Of a stretch of 64,000 nt of DNA, positions 25,201 to 35,500 are shown in pieces. A program made the translations under genes and the position numbers. Numbering within the stretch: the stretch's first letter is position 1; each line of letters opens with the position of its first letter. Source of the stretch: Streptomyces smaragdinus (GTDB lineage Bacteria > Actinomycetota > Actinomycetes > Streptomycetales > Streptomycetaceae); contig NZ_WEGJ01000033.1 of assembly GCF_009604385.1 (NCBI RefSeq), positions 1 through 64,000 of the forward strand, written 5' to 3'. Under the pieces are notes generated by a model, which saw nothing but the letters and a program-made list of their open reading frames with translations, was not told the DNA's origin and did not search any database.

Positions 25201-25485
25201 GACGTCTGGCAGGAGGTGCTGGGGGTGGACGCCGTCGGCGCCCACGACGACTTCTTCGACCTCGGCGGCCACTCTCTCCTCGCCACCCGGGTCGTCGCCC
25301 GTATCCGCGCCGCGATCGACCTGTCCGTACCGCTGCGTGCCCTGTTCACCCACCGCACGGTGGCCGCCTTCGCCGAGGCCGTCGAAGCCGCCCTGGTCGC
25401 CGAGATCGACACGCTGTCCGACGCCGACGCCGAGGAGCTCCTGGCGGCGTCGGACACCCCGGAAGGAACCGCACCGACGTCATGA
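22270..25485 (+). CDS. nonribosomal peptide synthetase, C-A-PCP
   Basis: A 1071-aa one-module synthetase. A condensation domain occupies about residues 10-440 with HHIVADG at 144-150. An adenylation domain runs about 455-960 (A3 YTSGSTGTPKG near 615, A5 NSYGPTETT, A10 PNGKLDR). The carrier domain has DLGGHSL with phosphopantetheine Ser1002. The ten-residue specificity code read by eye is D-T-E-D-I-G-S-I-I-K, which I do not recognise. GTG 22270 follows AGGAG at about 22257-22261. The gene overlaps the next by 4 nt (ATGA). No epimerase, methyltransferase or TE domain. Confidence 0.95.
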   Translation: MSTGNTAAEAVADDTAVLSVGQERLWFLDQLEPGDPAYNIPLVLRFGGALDPAAMRAALDAVVARHEALRSRFPAEDGRPSVVVDPPAPVQLDERDLRGRPAGETDALLAAMSNFAFDLAEGPLVRAGLLRTADDEHLLSLVLHHIVADGWSLGLLRAELAEHYAAHREGRTAELPPPPSFLTHAAAERDWLDGPEAVQALDYWRERLAGALPLELPLDRPRTDEPSSGGAYHTRVLRGLGAELEVFARGRRVTPFMVLAAAYQTLLHRCTGQDDFCVGVPTAARDTVESERTVGYFSSALVLRADFTGAPTFDALLRSIRGEWMRALTHRRIPFERLTDELRPDRDAGRTPVFQTMLAVHTHAGGALGEERFADLTCTEIDGGHTAAKFELGVDVRPDGDDLHAIFGYRTDLLDESTAAAYAARFETLLRAALADPATPVHRLPLLDADEEKLLAAESYGPQLAPYTPTVLEAIDRAAADRPDATAIAGPDETLTRGELAAASRALAHRLAAHGVARGDLVAFCLPRGPRAVVAMLAAWRLGAGYLPLDPDYPASRLAFMLADSGASLLLTPDGAPVEGVDAGIPVLAVGTDDDSDSRELKETPAAPDDPAYLIYTSGSTGTPKGVLVPHRALAARVAWMRDGYGLTEADRVLQYATLSFDTSAEEIFPALATGAVLISARPGAALPDQLAEPYADGVTVIDLPTPYWHHLVADLDETPWPKTLRLLILGADQVRPEAVAAWRERFGNGVRLINSYGPTETTIIATTADLGADDAVRRPPIGRPLGATTVAVLDRHGAPVPPGTPGELVIGGAGVTDGYLGRPGATARAFVPDPDGPPGARRYRTGDLVRRRPDGALEFLGRIDDQVKVRGYRIEPGEIESALLALPGVAQTAVTARGDTLAAYVVGDSLDPAALRTALATVLPPHQIPGAFVELDALPLTPNGKLDRRALPEPDAADRPRAPHVAPRTDAEELVADVWQEVLGVDAVGAHDDFFDLGGHSLLATRVVARIRAAIDLSVPLRALFTHRTVAAFAEAVEAALVAEIDTLSDADAEELLAASDTPEGTAPTS

Positions 25486-28400
25486 GCGCCGACCTGACCA
25501 CCCCGGCCGCCGGCAAGGCCGATCTGTCCGCCGCCAAACGTGAACTCCTCCGCCGCCGCCTCGCCTCCCGTACGACCGTCCGTAAGGCGGCCATCCCCCG
25601 CCGCGACCCCGGGGCGGACGTCCCCCTGTCGTTCGCGCAGGAACGCCTCTGGTTCATGGAGCAGTTCGCGCCCGGGACGTCCGCGTACAACATCCCCGTC
25701 GTCCGCCGGCTGCGCGGACCGCTGGACCTCGACGCGCTCCGGGCCGCCCTCGACGCGAGCGTGGCGCGGCACGAGACGCTGCGCTCGCGCTACCCGGCCA
25801 CCGACGACGGACGCCCGCTGCTCGTCATCGACGAACCGGGGCCCGCCGCGCTGACCCTGACGGACGCCGGGGACGAGGCGGCGGCAGGGCGGATCGTCGA
25901 CGCGTCGTCCGCCGTGCCGTTCGATCTGGAGAACGGTCCGCTGCTGAGGTCCGAGCTGATCCGGCTGGCGGACGACGACCACGTGCTGCTCCTCGTCGTC
26001 CACCACAGCGTCGGCGACGGCTGGTCGAGCGAGGTGCTGCTCGGCGAGATCCTGCGGTCGTACGCCGCCCGCGTGGCCGGGGAGCCCGATCCGCTGCCGG
26101 AGCTGGCGGTGCAGTACGGCGACTTCGCCATCTGGCAGCGCGACCTGCTCAGCGGCGAACGGCTGGCCGCCGAGGTCGCCCACTGGGGCGCCGAACTCGC
26201 CGGGGTGGAGCCGCTGGAGTTGTCGTTCTCCAGGCCGCGGCCGCCGCGCCAGACGTTCGAGGGCGCCGGTTACGCCTTCGAGATCGACCGCGAACTCCTC
26301 GACCGCCTCACCGCCCTCGGCCGCAAGCACGACGCGACCGTCTACATGGTGCTGATGGCCGCCTTCCAGCTGCTCCTCGCGCGCTACAGCGGCCGTACGG
26401 ACTTCGCCGTCGGCTCGCCCGTCGCGGGGCGGCCGGAGGAGGAGCTGGAGCCGCTGGTCGGCATGTTCGTGAACGTCGTCGCGCTGCCCGCGCGGCTGGC
26501 GGGCGACCCGTCGTTTGCCGAGCTGATCCGCCGGACCCGCGAGACGTGCCTGAACGCGTACGCGCATCAGGAGCTGCCGTTCGCGCAGTTGGTCAGCGAG
26601 CTGAACTGGACGCGTGACGTGTCGCGTCCGCCGGTGTTCCAGGCGGTGCTCGCCGTGCAGAACTACGCGGTGCAGCGCGACGCCGCCGTCGATCTGCCGG
26701 TGAAGGTGGAGCCGTTCGGGGTGCAGGCGAGCGGCACGCGGTTCGACTTCGAGCTGTTCCTCCAGGAGTGGCCGGACGGGCTGTACGGGTCGTTCAACTA
26801 CAACACCGACCTGTTCGCCGAGGACGACATCGCCGGAGTCTCCGACCACCTCGGCCGCCTGCTGGCCTCCGTCGCCGACGCACCCGACGTCCCTCTGTCC
26901 GCCCTCGAATCGCTCACCCCCGAGGAGCGGGTGTTCGAAACGGAGCGGTTCAACGGCACCGCCGTCGACCGCCCGGCCACCACGCTCACCGCCCTGGTCG
27001 CCGAACAGGTGGCCCGTACGCCGGACGCGGTGGCCGTCGCGATGGAGGGCGCACCGGCCCTCACGTACCGCGAGCTCGACGCCCACGCCGACCGTATCGC
27101 CGCCCGTCTGGCCGCCGAGGGCGTCGGCCCCGGCAGCCTGGTCGCTGTCGCGGCGGAGCGCTCCCCGGAGCTCGTCGCGGGGCTGCTGGGCGTGCTGCGT
27201 ACGGGCGCCGCGTACACACCGCTGGAGCCGGACTACCCGGCGGAGCGACTGGCGTTCCTGCTCGACGACAGTGACGCGTCCGTCCTGCTCACCCAGCGCA
27301 AGCTCCCGACGCCTGACGGCTGCGCGGCTCGCGTGCTGCTGCTGGACGACCCCACCGAATGGCCGCGCGCCAGGACCCGCCCTGCCGGCCCGACGCCCGA
27401 CGACACGGCGTACGTCATCTACACCTCCGGCTCGACCGGCAACCCGAAGGGCGTGCCCAACACCCACCGGGGGATCACCAACCGCATCCAGTGGATGCAG
27501 GACGCCTACCGCATCGGCCCCGACGACGCCGTGCTGCAGAAGACGCCGACCGGCTTCGACGTGTCCGTCTGGGAATTCTTCTGGCCGCTCACAACCGGCG
27601 CCCGCATCGTCCTGGCCAAGCCCGGCGGTCAGAAGGACAGCGGCTATCTGCGGGACCTCATCGCCTCCGCCGGTGTCACCGTCGCCCACTTCGTGCCCGC
27701 GATGCTCACCGTCTTCCTCGGCGAGGAGGGCGTCGAACGCTGCACCACCCTCCGCCGGGTCGTCAGCAGCGGCGAGGCCCTCCCCCCGGACGCCGCCCGC
27801 GAACTGACCCGCCGGCTGCCCAACCTCCGGCTCGCCAACCTCTACGGTCCCACCGAGGCCGCCGTCGACGTCTCCTCCTGGGAGTGCGAGGGCCCGCTCG
27901 ACACCGTCCCGATCGGACTGCCGATCGACAACACCCGCCTGTACGTCCTGGACTCCCGCCTCCGCCCCGTCCCGCCCGGCGCCCCCGGCGAGCTGCACAT
28001 CGGCGGCACCGCCGTGGCCCTCGGCTACCACCGCCGCCCCGGCCTGACGGCCGCCCGCTTCGTCCCCGACCCCTACGGCCCGCCCGGCGCCCGCCTGTAC
28101 CGCACCGGCGACCTCGCACGCCGCCGCCCCGACGGCACCCTGGAACACCTCGGCCGCATCGACCAGCAGGTCAAGCTCCGCGGTCTGCGCATCGAGCCGG
28201 GCGAGACGGAGGCCGCCCTGCGCGCCCAGCCGGGCATCGCCGACGCCGCCGTCGTCCTGCGCGAGGACCGCCCCGGCGACAAACGCCTCGTCGGCTACCT
28301 CGTCGCCGCCCCCGACGCCGACGAGCTCGACCCGTCGGCCCTGCGCGCCACCCTCAAACGCAGCCTCCCCGACCACCAGGTGCCGACCGCCTTCACGGTG

Positions 28401-31019
28401 GTCCCCGAGCTCCCGCTCACGCCCAACGGCAAACTCGACCGCCGCGCCCTGCCCGCCCCCCAGATCCACCGCGCCGCCGGCACGACGAAGCCGTCCACCC
28501 CGGCGGAGGTCGTCCTGGCGCAGATCTGGGCCGAGGTCCTGGACCTCCCGGAGGTCGGCACCGACGAGAACTTCTTCGACCTCGGCGGCCACTCCCTCCT
28601 CGCCACCCAGGTCGTCGCGAAGGCCCGTAAACAGCTCACCGCCGTCGACGCCCGCCCCATCAGCGTGATGGACCTCTTCACCCACCGCACCGTCGGCGAA
28701 CTCGCCGCCGTCGCCTCCGAGGACGAGTCCGAACGCGGCCCCCGCGCCCTCCTCCACCGCCTGACCCGCGCCATCCCCGCCGACCGCCGCCGCCTCACCC
28801 TGGTGTGCGTCCCGTACGGCGGCGGCAGCGCCGTCATCTACCAGCCCGTCGCCGACAAGCTCCCGCCCGACACCGAACTGTGGTCCGTCGCCATCCCCGG
28901 CCACGACCTCGGCGTCACCGACGAGCACCTCGACTTCGACGAGCTGGCGGAGACCGTCGCGGCGGAGGTACGGGAGAAGACCGACGGCCCGCTCGTGGTG
29001 TACGGGCACTGCGGCGTGGGAACAGCGCTCGCCGTCGCCGTCTCCCGGCTGCTCGAATCCTCCGGCCGCGAACTGGAGGCCGTCTACGCCGGCGCCCAGT
29101 TCCCGTTCGCCAAGCCGAAGAGCCGCTTCCTGACCACCCTCGGGAAGATCGCCGCCCTCGAACCGCTCCTCGGCGACCGCGTCTACGCCAACTGGCTCAC
29201 CGGCATGGGCGTCGACATCTCCGAGCTCGACGAGGAGCAGATCAAGTTCGTCATCGGCAACATGCGCCGCGACTCCGCCGCCGCCGAGGACTACTTCACG
29301 CGCGCCCTCGCGGAGGTTGCGGCGGGCGCACCGAAACTGCGCGCTCCCGTCGTCTCCCTCGTCGGCGACCGCGACCCGGCGGCGGACTTCTACCAGGAGC
29401 GCTACCGCGAATGGCTGCTCCTCGCCGAACGGTCCGCCGTCGCGGTCCTCGACGAGGGCGGTCACTTCTTCATCGCCTACCGCGCCGCCGAGGTCGCCGA
29501 AGCCGTCACCACCATCCACCGCGCCGTCCTGGACGGCACGACGGACACCCTCCCGGCGCAGGACCCGGAGAACTCCTGGTGGTTCTACGGCGAGACGGGA
29601 CCCGCCGCCCCCGACGACGAACCGGCGGCGGAAACACCACCACCCTCCGCCGCGGCGGAGGGACCGCAGCCCAGCATGCGCCGCTTCCTGCTCGTCGCCG
29701 GCGGCCAGCTGCTGTCCATCACGGGCTCCGCCCTCACCGAGTTCGCCCTCCCGATCTGGATCCTCCTGGAGACCGGATCGATGGCTCGCTACGCCCTGTA
29801 CGCGGTCGTCGCCATGCTCCCCGGCATCCTGATCGGCCCCGTCGCCGGCGCCCTCGTCGACCGCCTCGACCGCCGCACGGTGATGCTCGCCGGCGACATC
29901 GCCGCGGGCGCCACCCAGGCGGGACTCCTCGCGCTGCTGCTCACCGGGAACCTCCACTCCTGGGAGGTGTACGTCCTGCTCGGCGTGCTGTCCGTGGCGC
30001 TCACCTTCCAGCGCCTCGCGTACGCCTCCGCCGTCCCGCAGCTCGTCCCCAAGCAGCATCTCGGGCACGCGAACGGCATCGTCCAGCTCGCGTTCGGCAC
30101 CGCCCAGTTCGTCGTCCCGCTGGCGGCCGTCGCGCTGATGGCGGCGATCGACCTCCAGGGCATCCTCGTCATCGACGTCATCAGCTACGCGATCGCGATC
30201 ACCGTCCTGCTCGCCGTCCGCTTCCCGCGGACCATGCCGTGGACCCGCCGCGAGTCGCTGGTCGCCGAGATCAAGCACGGGTTCGCGCACTCCTGGCGGC
30301 ACCGCGGGTTCCGCGCGATGCTGCTGTGGTTCGCGGGGCTGAACATCTTCCTGTCGCCGCTGTTCCTCCTCGTCACTCCGATGGTGCTCGCCTTCGACGA
30401 CCTCGAGGGCGCCGCCCGGGTCGCCGTCGCGGGCGGCGCGGGGGCGATCCTCGGCGGCATCCTGATGGGCTTCTGGGGCGGCCCCAAGCGGCACCGGCTG
30501 CGCGGCATGCTGGCGCTGGCGGCGGTCCTCGCCCTGGCGGGCGCCGTCACGGGGCTGCGCGCCAATCTGTGGGTGATCGCGGCGGGGGCGTTCGGGATGT
30601 CCTTCGCGCTGGCCCTGGTCAACGGGATCTACACGACGATCGTCCAGGTGAAGGTGGCCCAGCGGTTCCACGGCCGGGTGTTCGCGCTCAACACCCTCGT
30701 CGCCTGGTCCACGCTGCCGCTCGGGCACGGGGTCGTCGCCCCCGTCGGGTCCGCCGTGTTCGGGCCGCTGATGGAGAAGGGCGGCGCGCTCGCCCCCGTC
30801 TTCGGGCCGCTGATCGGCACGGGGCCGGGGCGCGGGATCGCGCTGATGTACGTGCTGTTCGGGCTGGTCATGATGGGGCTGGTGGCGATCGGGCTGCGGC
30901 TGCCCGTCCTCGCCCGCTTCGACCGGGACGTGCCCGACGCGGAGCCGGACGACCTCGTGGGCCTGCGCGAGCGGGCCCGGGCGGCGGCCGACCGCAGGGT
31001 GAAGGCGGACGCCGTATGA
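25482..31019 (+). CDS. NRPS C-A-PCP-TE fused to an MFS transporter
   Basis: A 1845-aa protein combining assembly, release and export. The C domain has HHSVGDG at 174-180. The A domain has A3 YTSGSTGNPKG near 647 and the code D-V-W-H-V-S-L-V-D-K, very close to serine. The carrier Ser is 1038 (DLGGHSL). A thioesterase follows at about 1085-1345, with its nucleophile elbow YGHCGVG placing Cys, not Ser, at 1177 and a likely catalytic His at 1328 (GGHFFIAY). After a Pro/Glu/Ala linker, residues about 1399-1820 are a major-facilitator domain with about 12 hydrophobic helices and the loop DRLDRRTV. The reading frame is continuous throughout. ATG 25482 overlaps the upstream stop. Confidence 0.95.
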   Translation: MSADLTTPAAGKADLSAAKRELLRRRLASRTTVRKAAIPRRDPGADVPLSFAQERLWFMEQFAPGTSAYNIPVVRRLRGPLDLDALRAALDASVARHETLRSRYPATDDGRPLLVIDEPGPAALTLTDAGDEAAAGRIVDASSAVPFDLENGPLLRSELIRLADDDHVLLLVVHHSVGDGWSSEVLLGEILRSYAARVAGEPDPLPELAVQYGDFAIWQRDLLSGERLAAEVAHWGAELAGVEPLELSFSRPRPPRQTFEGAGYAFEIDRELLDRLTALGRKHDATVYMVLMAAFQLLLARYSGRTDFAVGSPVAGRPEEELEPLVGMFVNVVALPARLAGDPSFAELIRRTRETCLNAYAHQELPFAQLVSELNWTRDVSRPPVFQAVLAVQNYAVQRDAAVDLPVKVEPFGVQASGTRFDFELFLQEWPDGLYGSFNYNTDLFAEDDIAGVSDHLGRLLASVADAPDVPLSALESLTPEERVFETERFNGTAVDRPATTLTALVAEQVARTPDAVAVAMEGAPALTYRELDAHADRIAARLAAEGVGPGSLVAVAAERSPELVAGLLGVLRTGAAYTPLEPDYPAERLAFLLDDSDASVLLTQRKLPTPDGCAARVLLLDDPTEWPRARTRPAGPTPDDTAYVIYTSGSTGNPKGVPNTHRGITNRIQWMQDAYRIGPDDAVLQKTPTGFDVSVWEFFWPLTTGARIVLAKPGGQKDSGYLRDLIASAGVTVAHFVPAMLTVFLGEEGVERCTTLRRVVSSGEALPPDAARELTRRLPNLRLANLYGPTEAAVDVSSWECEGPLDTVPIGLPIDNTRLYVLDSRLRPVPPGAPGELHIGGTAVALGYHRRPGLTAARFVPDPYGPPGARLYRTGDLARRRPDGTLEHLGRIDQQVKLRGLRIEPGETEAALRAQPGIADAAVVLREDRPGDKRLVGYLVAAPDADELDPSALRATLKRSLPDHQVPTAFTVVPELPLTPNGKLDRRALPAPQIHRAAGTTKPSTPAEVVLAQIWAEVLDLPEVGTDENFFDLGGHSLLATQVVAKARKQLTAVDARPISVMDLFTHRTVGELAAVASEDESERGPRALLHRLTRAIPADRRRLTLVCVPYGGGSAVIYQPVADKLPPDTELWSVAIPGHDLGVTDEHLDFDELAETVAAEVREKTDGPLVVYGHCGVGTALAVAVSRLLESSGRELEAVYAGAQFPFAKPKSRFLTTLGKIAALEPLLGDRVYANWLTGMGVDISELDEEQIKFVIGNMRRDSAAAEDYFTRALAEVAAGAPKLRAPVVSLVGDRDPAADFYQERYREWLLLAERSAVAVLDEGGHFFIAYRAAEVAEAVTTIHRAVLDGTTDTLPAQDPENSWWFYGETGPAAPDDEPAAETPPPSAAAEGPQPSMRRFLLVAGGQLLSITGSALTEFALPIWILLETGSMARYALYAVVAMLPGILIGPVAGALVDRLDRRTVMLAGDIAAGATQAGLLALLLTGNLHSWEVYVLLGVLSVALTFQRLAYASAVPQLVPKQHLGHANGIVQLAFGTAQFVVPLAAVALMAAIDLQGILVIDVISYAIAITVLLAVRFPRTMPWTRRESLVAEIKHGFAHSWRHRGFRAMLLWFAGLNIFLSPLFLLVTPMVLAFDDLEGAARVAVAGGAGAILGGILMGFWGGPKRHRLRGMLALAAVLALAGAVTGLRANLWVIAAGAFGMSFALALVNGIYTTIVQVKVAQRFHGRVFALNTLVAWSTLPLGHGVVAPVGSAVFGPLMEKGGALAPVFGPLIGTGPGRGIALMYVLFGLVMMGLVAIGLRLPVLARFDRDVPDAEPDDLVGLRERARAAADRRVKADAV

Positions 31020-32503
31020 ACCCCGCCACCCTCCCCGCCCTCCTCGCGCACCGGGCGGCGGCGCACGGGGAGCGTGCCGCCGTCGTGTGCGGGAAGACGG
31101 AGCTGACGTTCGCCGACTGGCAGTCCCGTTCCGGCGCCCTCGCGGCAGCCCTGCGGGCGGAGGGGGTGACGTCCGGCGAGCGTGTCGGGCTGTGCTTTGG
31201 TACGGACCGCTGGACGGAGTTCGCCGTCGCGTTCCTGGCGGTGCTACGGGCGGGAGCCGTCGCCGTTCCGTTGTCGGACCGCACCGCCCCCGCCGGCGTC
31301 ACACACGCCCTCACGCACGCCGGAGCACGCCTCGTCCTGCACGGCGGCTCCGACGCACCGGCGGGCACCCCGCCGGCCGTACGCGCCCTCACGGAGTCGA
31401 TCGCCGGCGCCGAGGCGGAGCTGCCGGACCTCGACCCGCGGGCGGACGCCCAGATCCTCTACACCTCCGGCACCACCGGCACCCCCAAGGGCGTCACCGC
31501 CCGGCACGCCAACCTCGTCCACGGCTGCACCCTGGACGAACGCCGCCGCCCGCTCCGGCACTCCCGTACGTTCCTGCACGCCTTTCCCGTCGGCACCAAC
31601 GCGGGCCAGACGATGCTCGTCAACGCCCTCAACGCGCACGCGACCTGCGTCACCGCCCCGCAGTTCACCCCCGCCCGCTTCCTGCGGCTGATCGCCGAAC
31701 ACGCCGTCGGCAGCGTCTTCGTGGTCCCGGCCACGGCGATCGAACTGCTCGCCTCCCCGGCTCTGGGCAAAGCGTCCGACAGCGGCGGGCTCGACACCGT
31801 ACGCCTCGTCGGCTCCACCGCCGCCGCCCTCCCGCAGCCGGTGGCCCTCGGACTGTGCCGCGCCTTCCCCCACGCGCAGATCGTCAACTACTACACGTCC
31901 ACCGAAGCGGCCCCCGCCCAGATCACCCTCCTCTTCGACCCCGCCCGCCCCGAATCCCCCGGCCGCCCCGCGTCGCTGGCGGAGCTCCGCGTCACCGACG
32001 CCGACGGCAACCGGGTGGCGCCGGGGGAGCCCGGTGAGCTGTGGCTGCGGTCGCCCACCGCGCCGCGCGCGTATCTGGGGGAGACGGACGGCGCCGTGTT
32101 CCAGGGGCGGTGGGTGCGGATGGGGGACCTCGGGCGGGTGGACGAGGACGGCTTCCTGCAGCTGCTCGACCGGGAGCGTGACGTCGTGAAGTCCGGCGCC
32201 CACAAGGTCTCCACGCTCCAGGTGGAGAACGCCCTGCACGCCCACCCGAAGGTCGTCGACGCCGCCGCCTTCGGCATCCCGCACCCCGTCCTCGGGTCGG
32301 TCGTCGCGGCCGTCGTCGTACCGGACGGGGAGCTGACCGGGACCGCGCTGCGGACGTTCCTCCTCGACCGCCTCGCCGTCCACGAACTGCCCGCCACCGT
32401 CGTGTTCCAGGACACCCCCCTCCCGCGCAACGAGGGCGGCAAGGTCCTCAAGCGCGAGCTGCGCCGGTACCTCATCCAAGACTCCAGCGAGGCCCCCTCA
32501 TGA
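31016..32503 (+). CDS. AMP-dependent acyl/aryl ligase
   Basis: A 495-aa ANL-superfamily ligase that activates a carboxylate as acyl-AMP and probably loads it onto a carrier or CoA. Motifs: P-loop ILYTSGTTGTPKGV at about 150, YYTSTEA in place of the usual YGxTE, GDLGRVDEDG, the hinge region LLDRERDVVKSGAHKVS, and the catalytic Lys in NEGGKVLKREL. ATG 31016 overlaps the preceding stop, and the next gene overlaps this one by 4 nt. With the free carrier protein at 35721 it may form a starter-loading pair. The acid is unknown. Confidence 0.9.
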   Translation: MNPATLPALLAHRAAAHGERAAVVCGKTELTFADWQSRSGALAAALRAEGVTSGERVGLCFGTDRWTEFAVAFLAVLRAGAVAVPLSDRTAPAGVTHALTHAGARLVLHGGSDAPAGTPPAVRALTESIAGAEAELPDLDPRADAQILYTSGTTGTPKGVTARHANLVHGCTLDERRRPLRHSRTFLHAFPVGTNAGQTMLVNALNAHATCVTAPQFTPARFLRLIAEHAVGSVFVVPATAIELLASPALGKASDSGGLDTVRLVGSTAAALPQPVALGLCRAFPHAQIVNYYTSTEAAPAQITLLFDPARPESPGRPASLAELRVTDADGNRVAPGEPGELWLRSPTAPRAYLGETDGAVFQGRWVRMGDLGRVDEDGFLQLLDRERDVVKSGAHKVSTLQVENALHAHPKVVDAAAFGIPHPVLGSVVAAVVVPDGELTGTALRTFLLDRLAVHELPATVVFQDTPLPRNEGGKVLKRELRRYLIQDSSEAPS

Positions 32504-35500
32504 CCACCCCGCTCACGCCCGCCCAGCACGGCATCTGGCTCACCGAGCGCACGCTCGACACCGGCGCCGCCTACCATCTGGCCGTCACCGTCGCCCTCAC
32601 CGGCCCGCTCGACCCCACCGCCCTGGACCGGGCCTGCGCGGCCGTCGTCGCCCACCACCCCGCCCTCGCCACCCGCACCGCCCCCGACGGCACCGGGGCA
32701 CACACCGCGACCGTGCCGCCGCCGCGCCGCGTGGAGTGCGCCGCCGCCGATCTGGCGAAGCTGCTCGACGAAGAGAGGGCCGCGCCGTTCGACACGACCG
32801 ACGGTCCGCTGTGCCGGTTCACGCTGTTCCGCTGCGGCGCCGACCGGCACGTCCTGCTGATGACCGGTCACCACCTGGTGTTCGACGGCGAGTCGAAGGA
32901 CCGTCTGGTCGCCGACCTCGCCGCCGCCTACCGCGGCGAACCCCTCGCCCCCGCACCCGCCGTCCCGTACCTGGTGACGCTGCCGTCCCAGGCGGACGTC
33001 GATTCGGCCGCCACGCACTGGGCGGACCGCTGGCGCGAACCGGGCATCCCCCTGCTGCCCGGGCAGGCCCCCCTCCCGGACAACGGTGTCGTTGCCGCGC
33101 CCGGCACCGAAACCGCCTTCCGCCTCGACGAACGGCGCACCGCCGCCCTCGCCGGCACGGCCCGCGAACTCGGCGTCACCCGCTTCGAACTCCTCACCGC
33201 CGCCTGGCACGCCCTCCTCGTCCGCTACGGCGACCCGGCGCCCACCACGGCCGTCGAACTGTCCCTCCGCCCGCCGGGCGAACCGGTCGCCGTCGGCCTC
33301 GCGGTGAACGAACTCCCCCTGCGCGTCAGCGACGGCCCCGAGGGACGTCCGTTCGCCGACTGGGCGAGGGCGGTGCGTTCGGAACTCCGCGCGCTGTACG
33401 CGCACCGCGCCGTCCCCCTGGGCCGCGCCGTCCGCGGCCTCACCCCGCGCACCGCGCTCACCCCGCTCTCCGTGAGCTACCGCCGCCGTCCGCCCGCCGC
33501 CGCGCCGGACTTCGGCGCGCTGGAGGCGGAGGTCGCCTGGATCGGCTTCTCCGGGACGGTACGCAACCTCCTCCACCTCCAGCTGGTGGACTGCGGCGAC
33601 GAGGTCCTCGGCAGCCTCCAGCACCGCACCGACGCACTGTCCCCCGCGACGGCCGAGCGGATCGCGGTTCATTACCTGACACTCCTCGACGCCGCCCTCG
33701 CCGCGCCCGCCACCCCCGTCGGCGAGCTGCCGTTCCTCACGGAGGACGAACTGCGCGACCAACTGGCCGCCCCCCTGCCCCGCCCCGAACTCCCCGCGCA
33801 GACCGTCCCCGCGCTGTTCGCCGCCCGCGCCGCCGAGCAGCCCGACGCGGTGGCCGTCGTCGCGGACGGCACCCCCGTCACGTACCGCGAGCTCGCCCGC
33901 CTCGTCGCCCACGCCGCCGCCGCGCTGGCCCGGCACGGCGCCGGCCCCGGCACCCTCGTCGGCGTCGGCCTGCCCCGGGGCCTCGACCAGCTCGTCACCG
34001 TCCTCGCCACCATGGCCGCCGGCGCCGCGTACCTGCCCCTGGACCCCGGCTACCCCGCCGAACGGCTGGCGTTCGTACGGGCAGACGCGGGCCTCACCCT
34101 CCGCGTCACCGAGACCCCCGAGCAGCCCGGCGACCTGACGCCGGCCGACCTCGCGCCGGCCACCGGGGACACCCCGCCGCTCCCCGCCGCCCCGGACCCC
34201 GCCCTCCCGGCGTACGTCCTGTACACCTCCGGCTCCACCGGCCGCCCCAAGGGCGTGGAGATCCCGCACTCGGCGCTGGCCAACGTCCTCGGCAGCCTCC
34301 GCGACCGGCTCGGCTCCCGGGCGAGCGACCGGTGGCTCGCGCTCACGTCACTGTCGTTCGACATCTCCGGCGTCGAGCTGTTCCTCCCGCTGATCACCGG
34401 CGGCCGGGTCGTCCTCACCCCCGAGGGCGTCCACCGCGACGGCCCCGCCCTGCTGGCCCTGCTCGCCGAGGAGCGGGTCACCCACGTCCAGGCCACCCCC
34501 AGCGGCTGGCGCCTGCTCCTCGACGCGGGCCTCACGGACACCGGCCTCACCGCGCTCACCGGCGGCGAGGCACTGCCCGTATCGCTGGCCGCCGCACTGG
34601 CCGCCGCGACCACACGGCTCGTCAACGTGTACGGCCCCACCGAGACGACCATCTGGTCCACGTATGCCGACCCGGCCGTCTCCGACGACGGCACCGTCAC
34701 CATCGGCGAACCCCTCTGCAACACCCGCGTCTACGTCCTCGACGCGAACCTGCGCCCCGTCCCGTACGGCGTCCCCGGCGAGCTCCACCTGGCCGGCGAC
34801 GGCGTCGCGCACGGCTACCGCGGCCGCCCCGGTCTGACGGCCGCCCGCTTCCTCCCCGACCCGTACGGCCCGCCCGGCGCCCGGATGTACCGCACCGGCG
34901 ACCTCGTCCGCCGCGCGCCCGGCGGGGGGCTGGAGTACCTGGGCCGCTCGGACACCCAGATCAAGCTCCGCGGCCACCGCATCGAACTCGGCGAGATCGA
35001 GGCCCGTCTGGCCACCCACCCCACCGTCGCCCAAGCCGCCGCCGCCCTGCGCGGCCCGGACACCGACCGGCGGCTCGTCGCGTACGTCGTCCTGACGGAC
35101 CCCGCCTTCGATCCCACGGAACTGCGCGCCCATCTCGCGGAAACGCTGCCCGCCGCCGTCCTCCCGAACGCCTACGTCGCAATCGACGCCTTCCCCCTGA
35201 CCCCCAACGGCAAGCTCGACCGCGCCGCCCTCCCCGAACCGACGTCCGCCCGACCGGAACCGGCGGCACCCGAGGGGGCCGCCGACGAGCTCGACGCCAT
35301 CGACACCGCCGTCCTCGAGATCTGGCGCGACGTCCTCGAGCTCGACGACCTCGGCCCGGACGAGGACCTCTTCGACCTGGGCGGCCACTCGCTGACCATC
35401 ACCGCGATGGCCGCCCGCATCCACCAGAACCTCGGCATCGACGTCCCCCTGGACGTCTTCTTCGACACCCCCACGGCACGCGGTGTAGCCACCGCCGTCC

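Noticed and set aside
24885..30728. A 1947-codon minus-strand frame opposite the NRPS genes
   Set aside because: No domain or ribosome site; composition is that of the complement of strongly C-ending codons. The NRPS frames explain the region.
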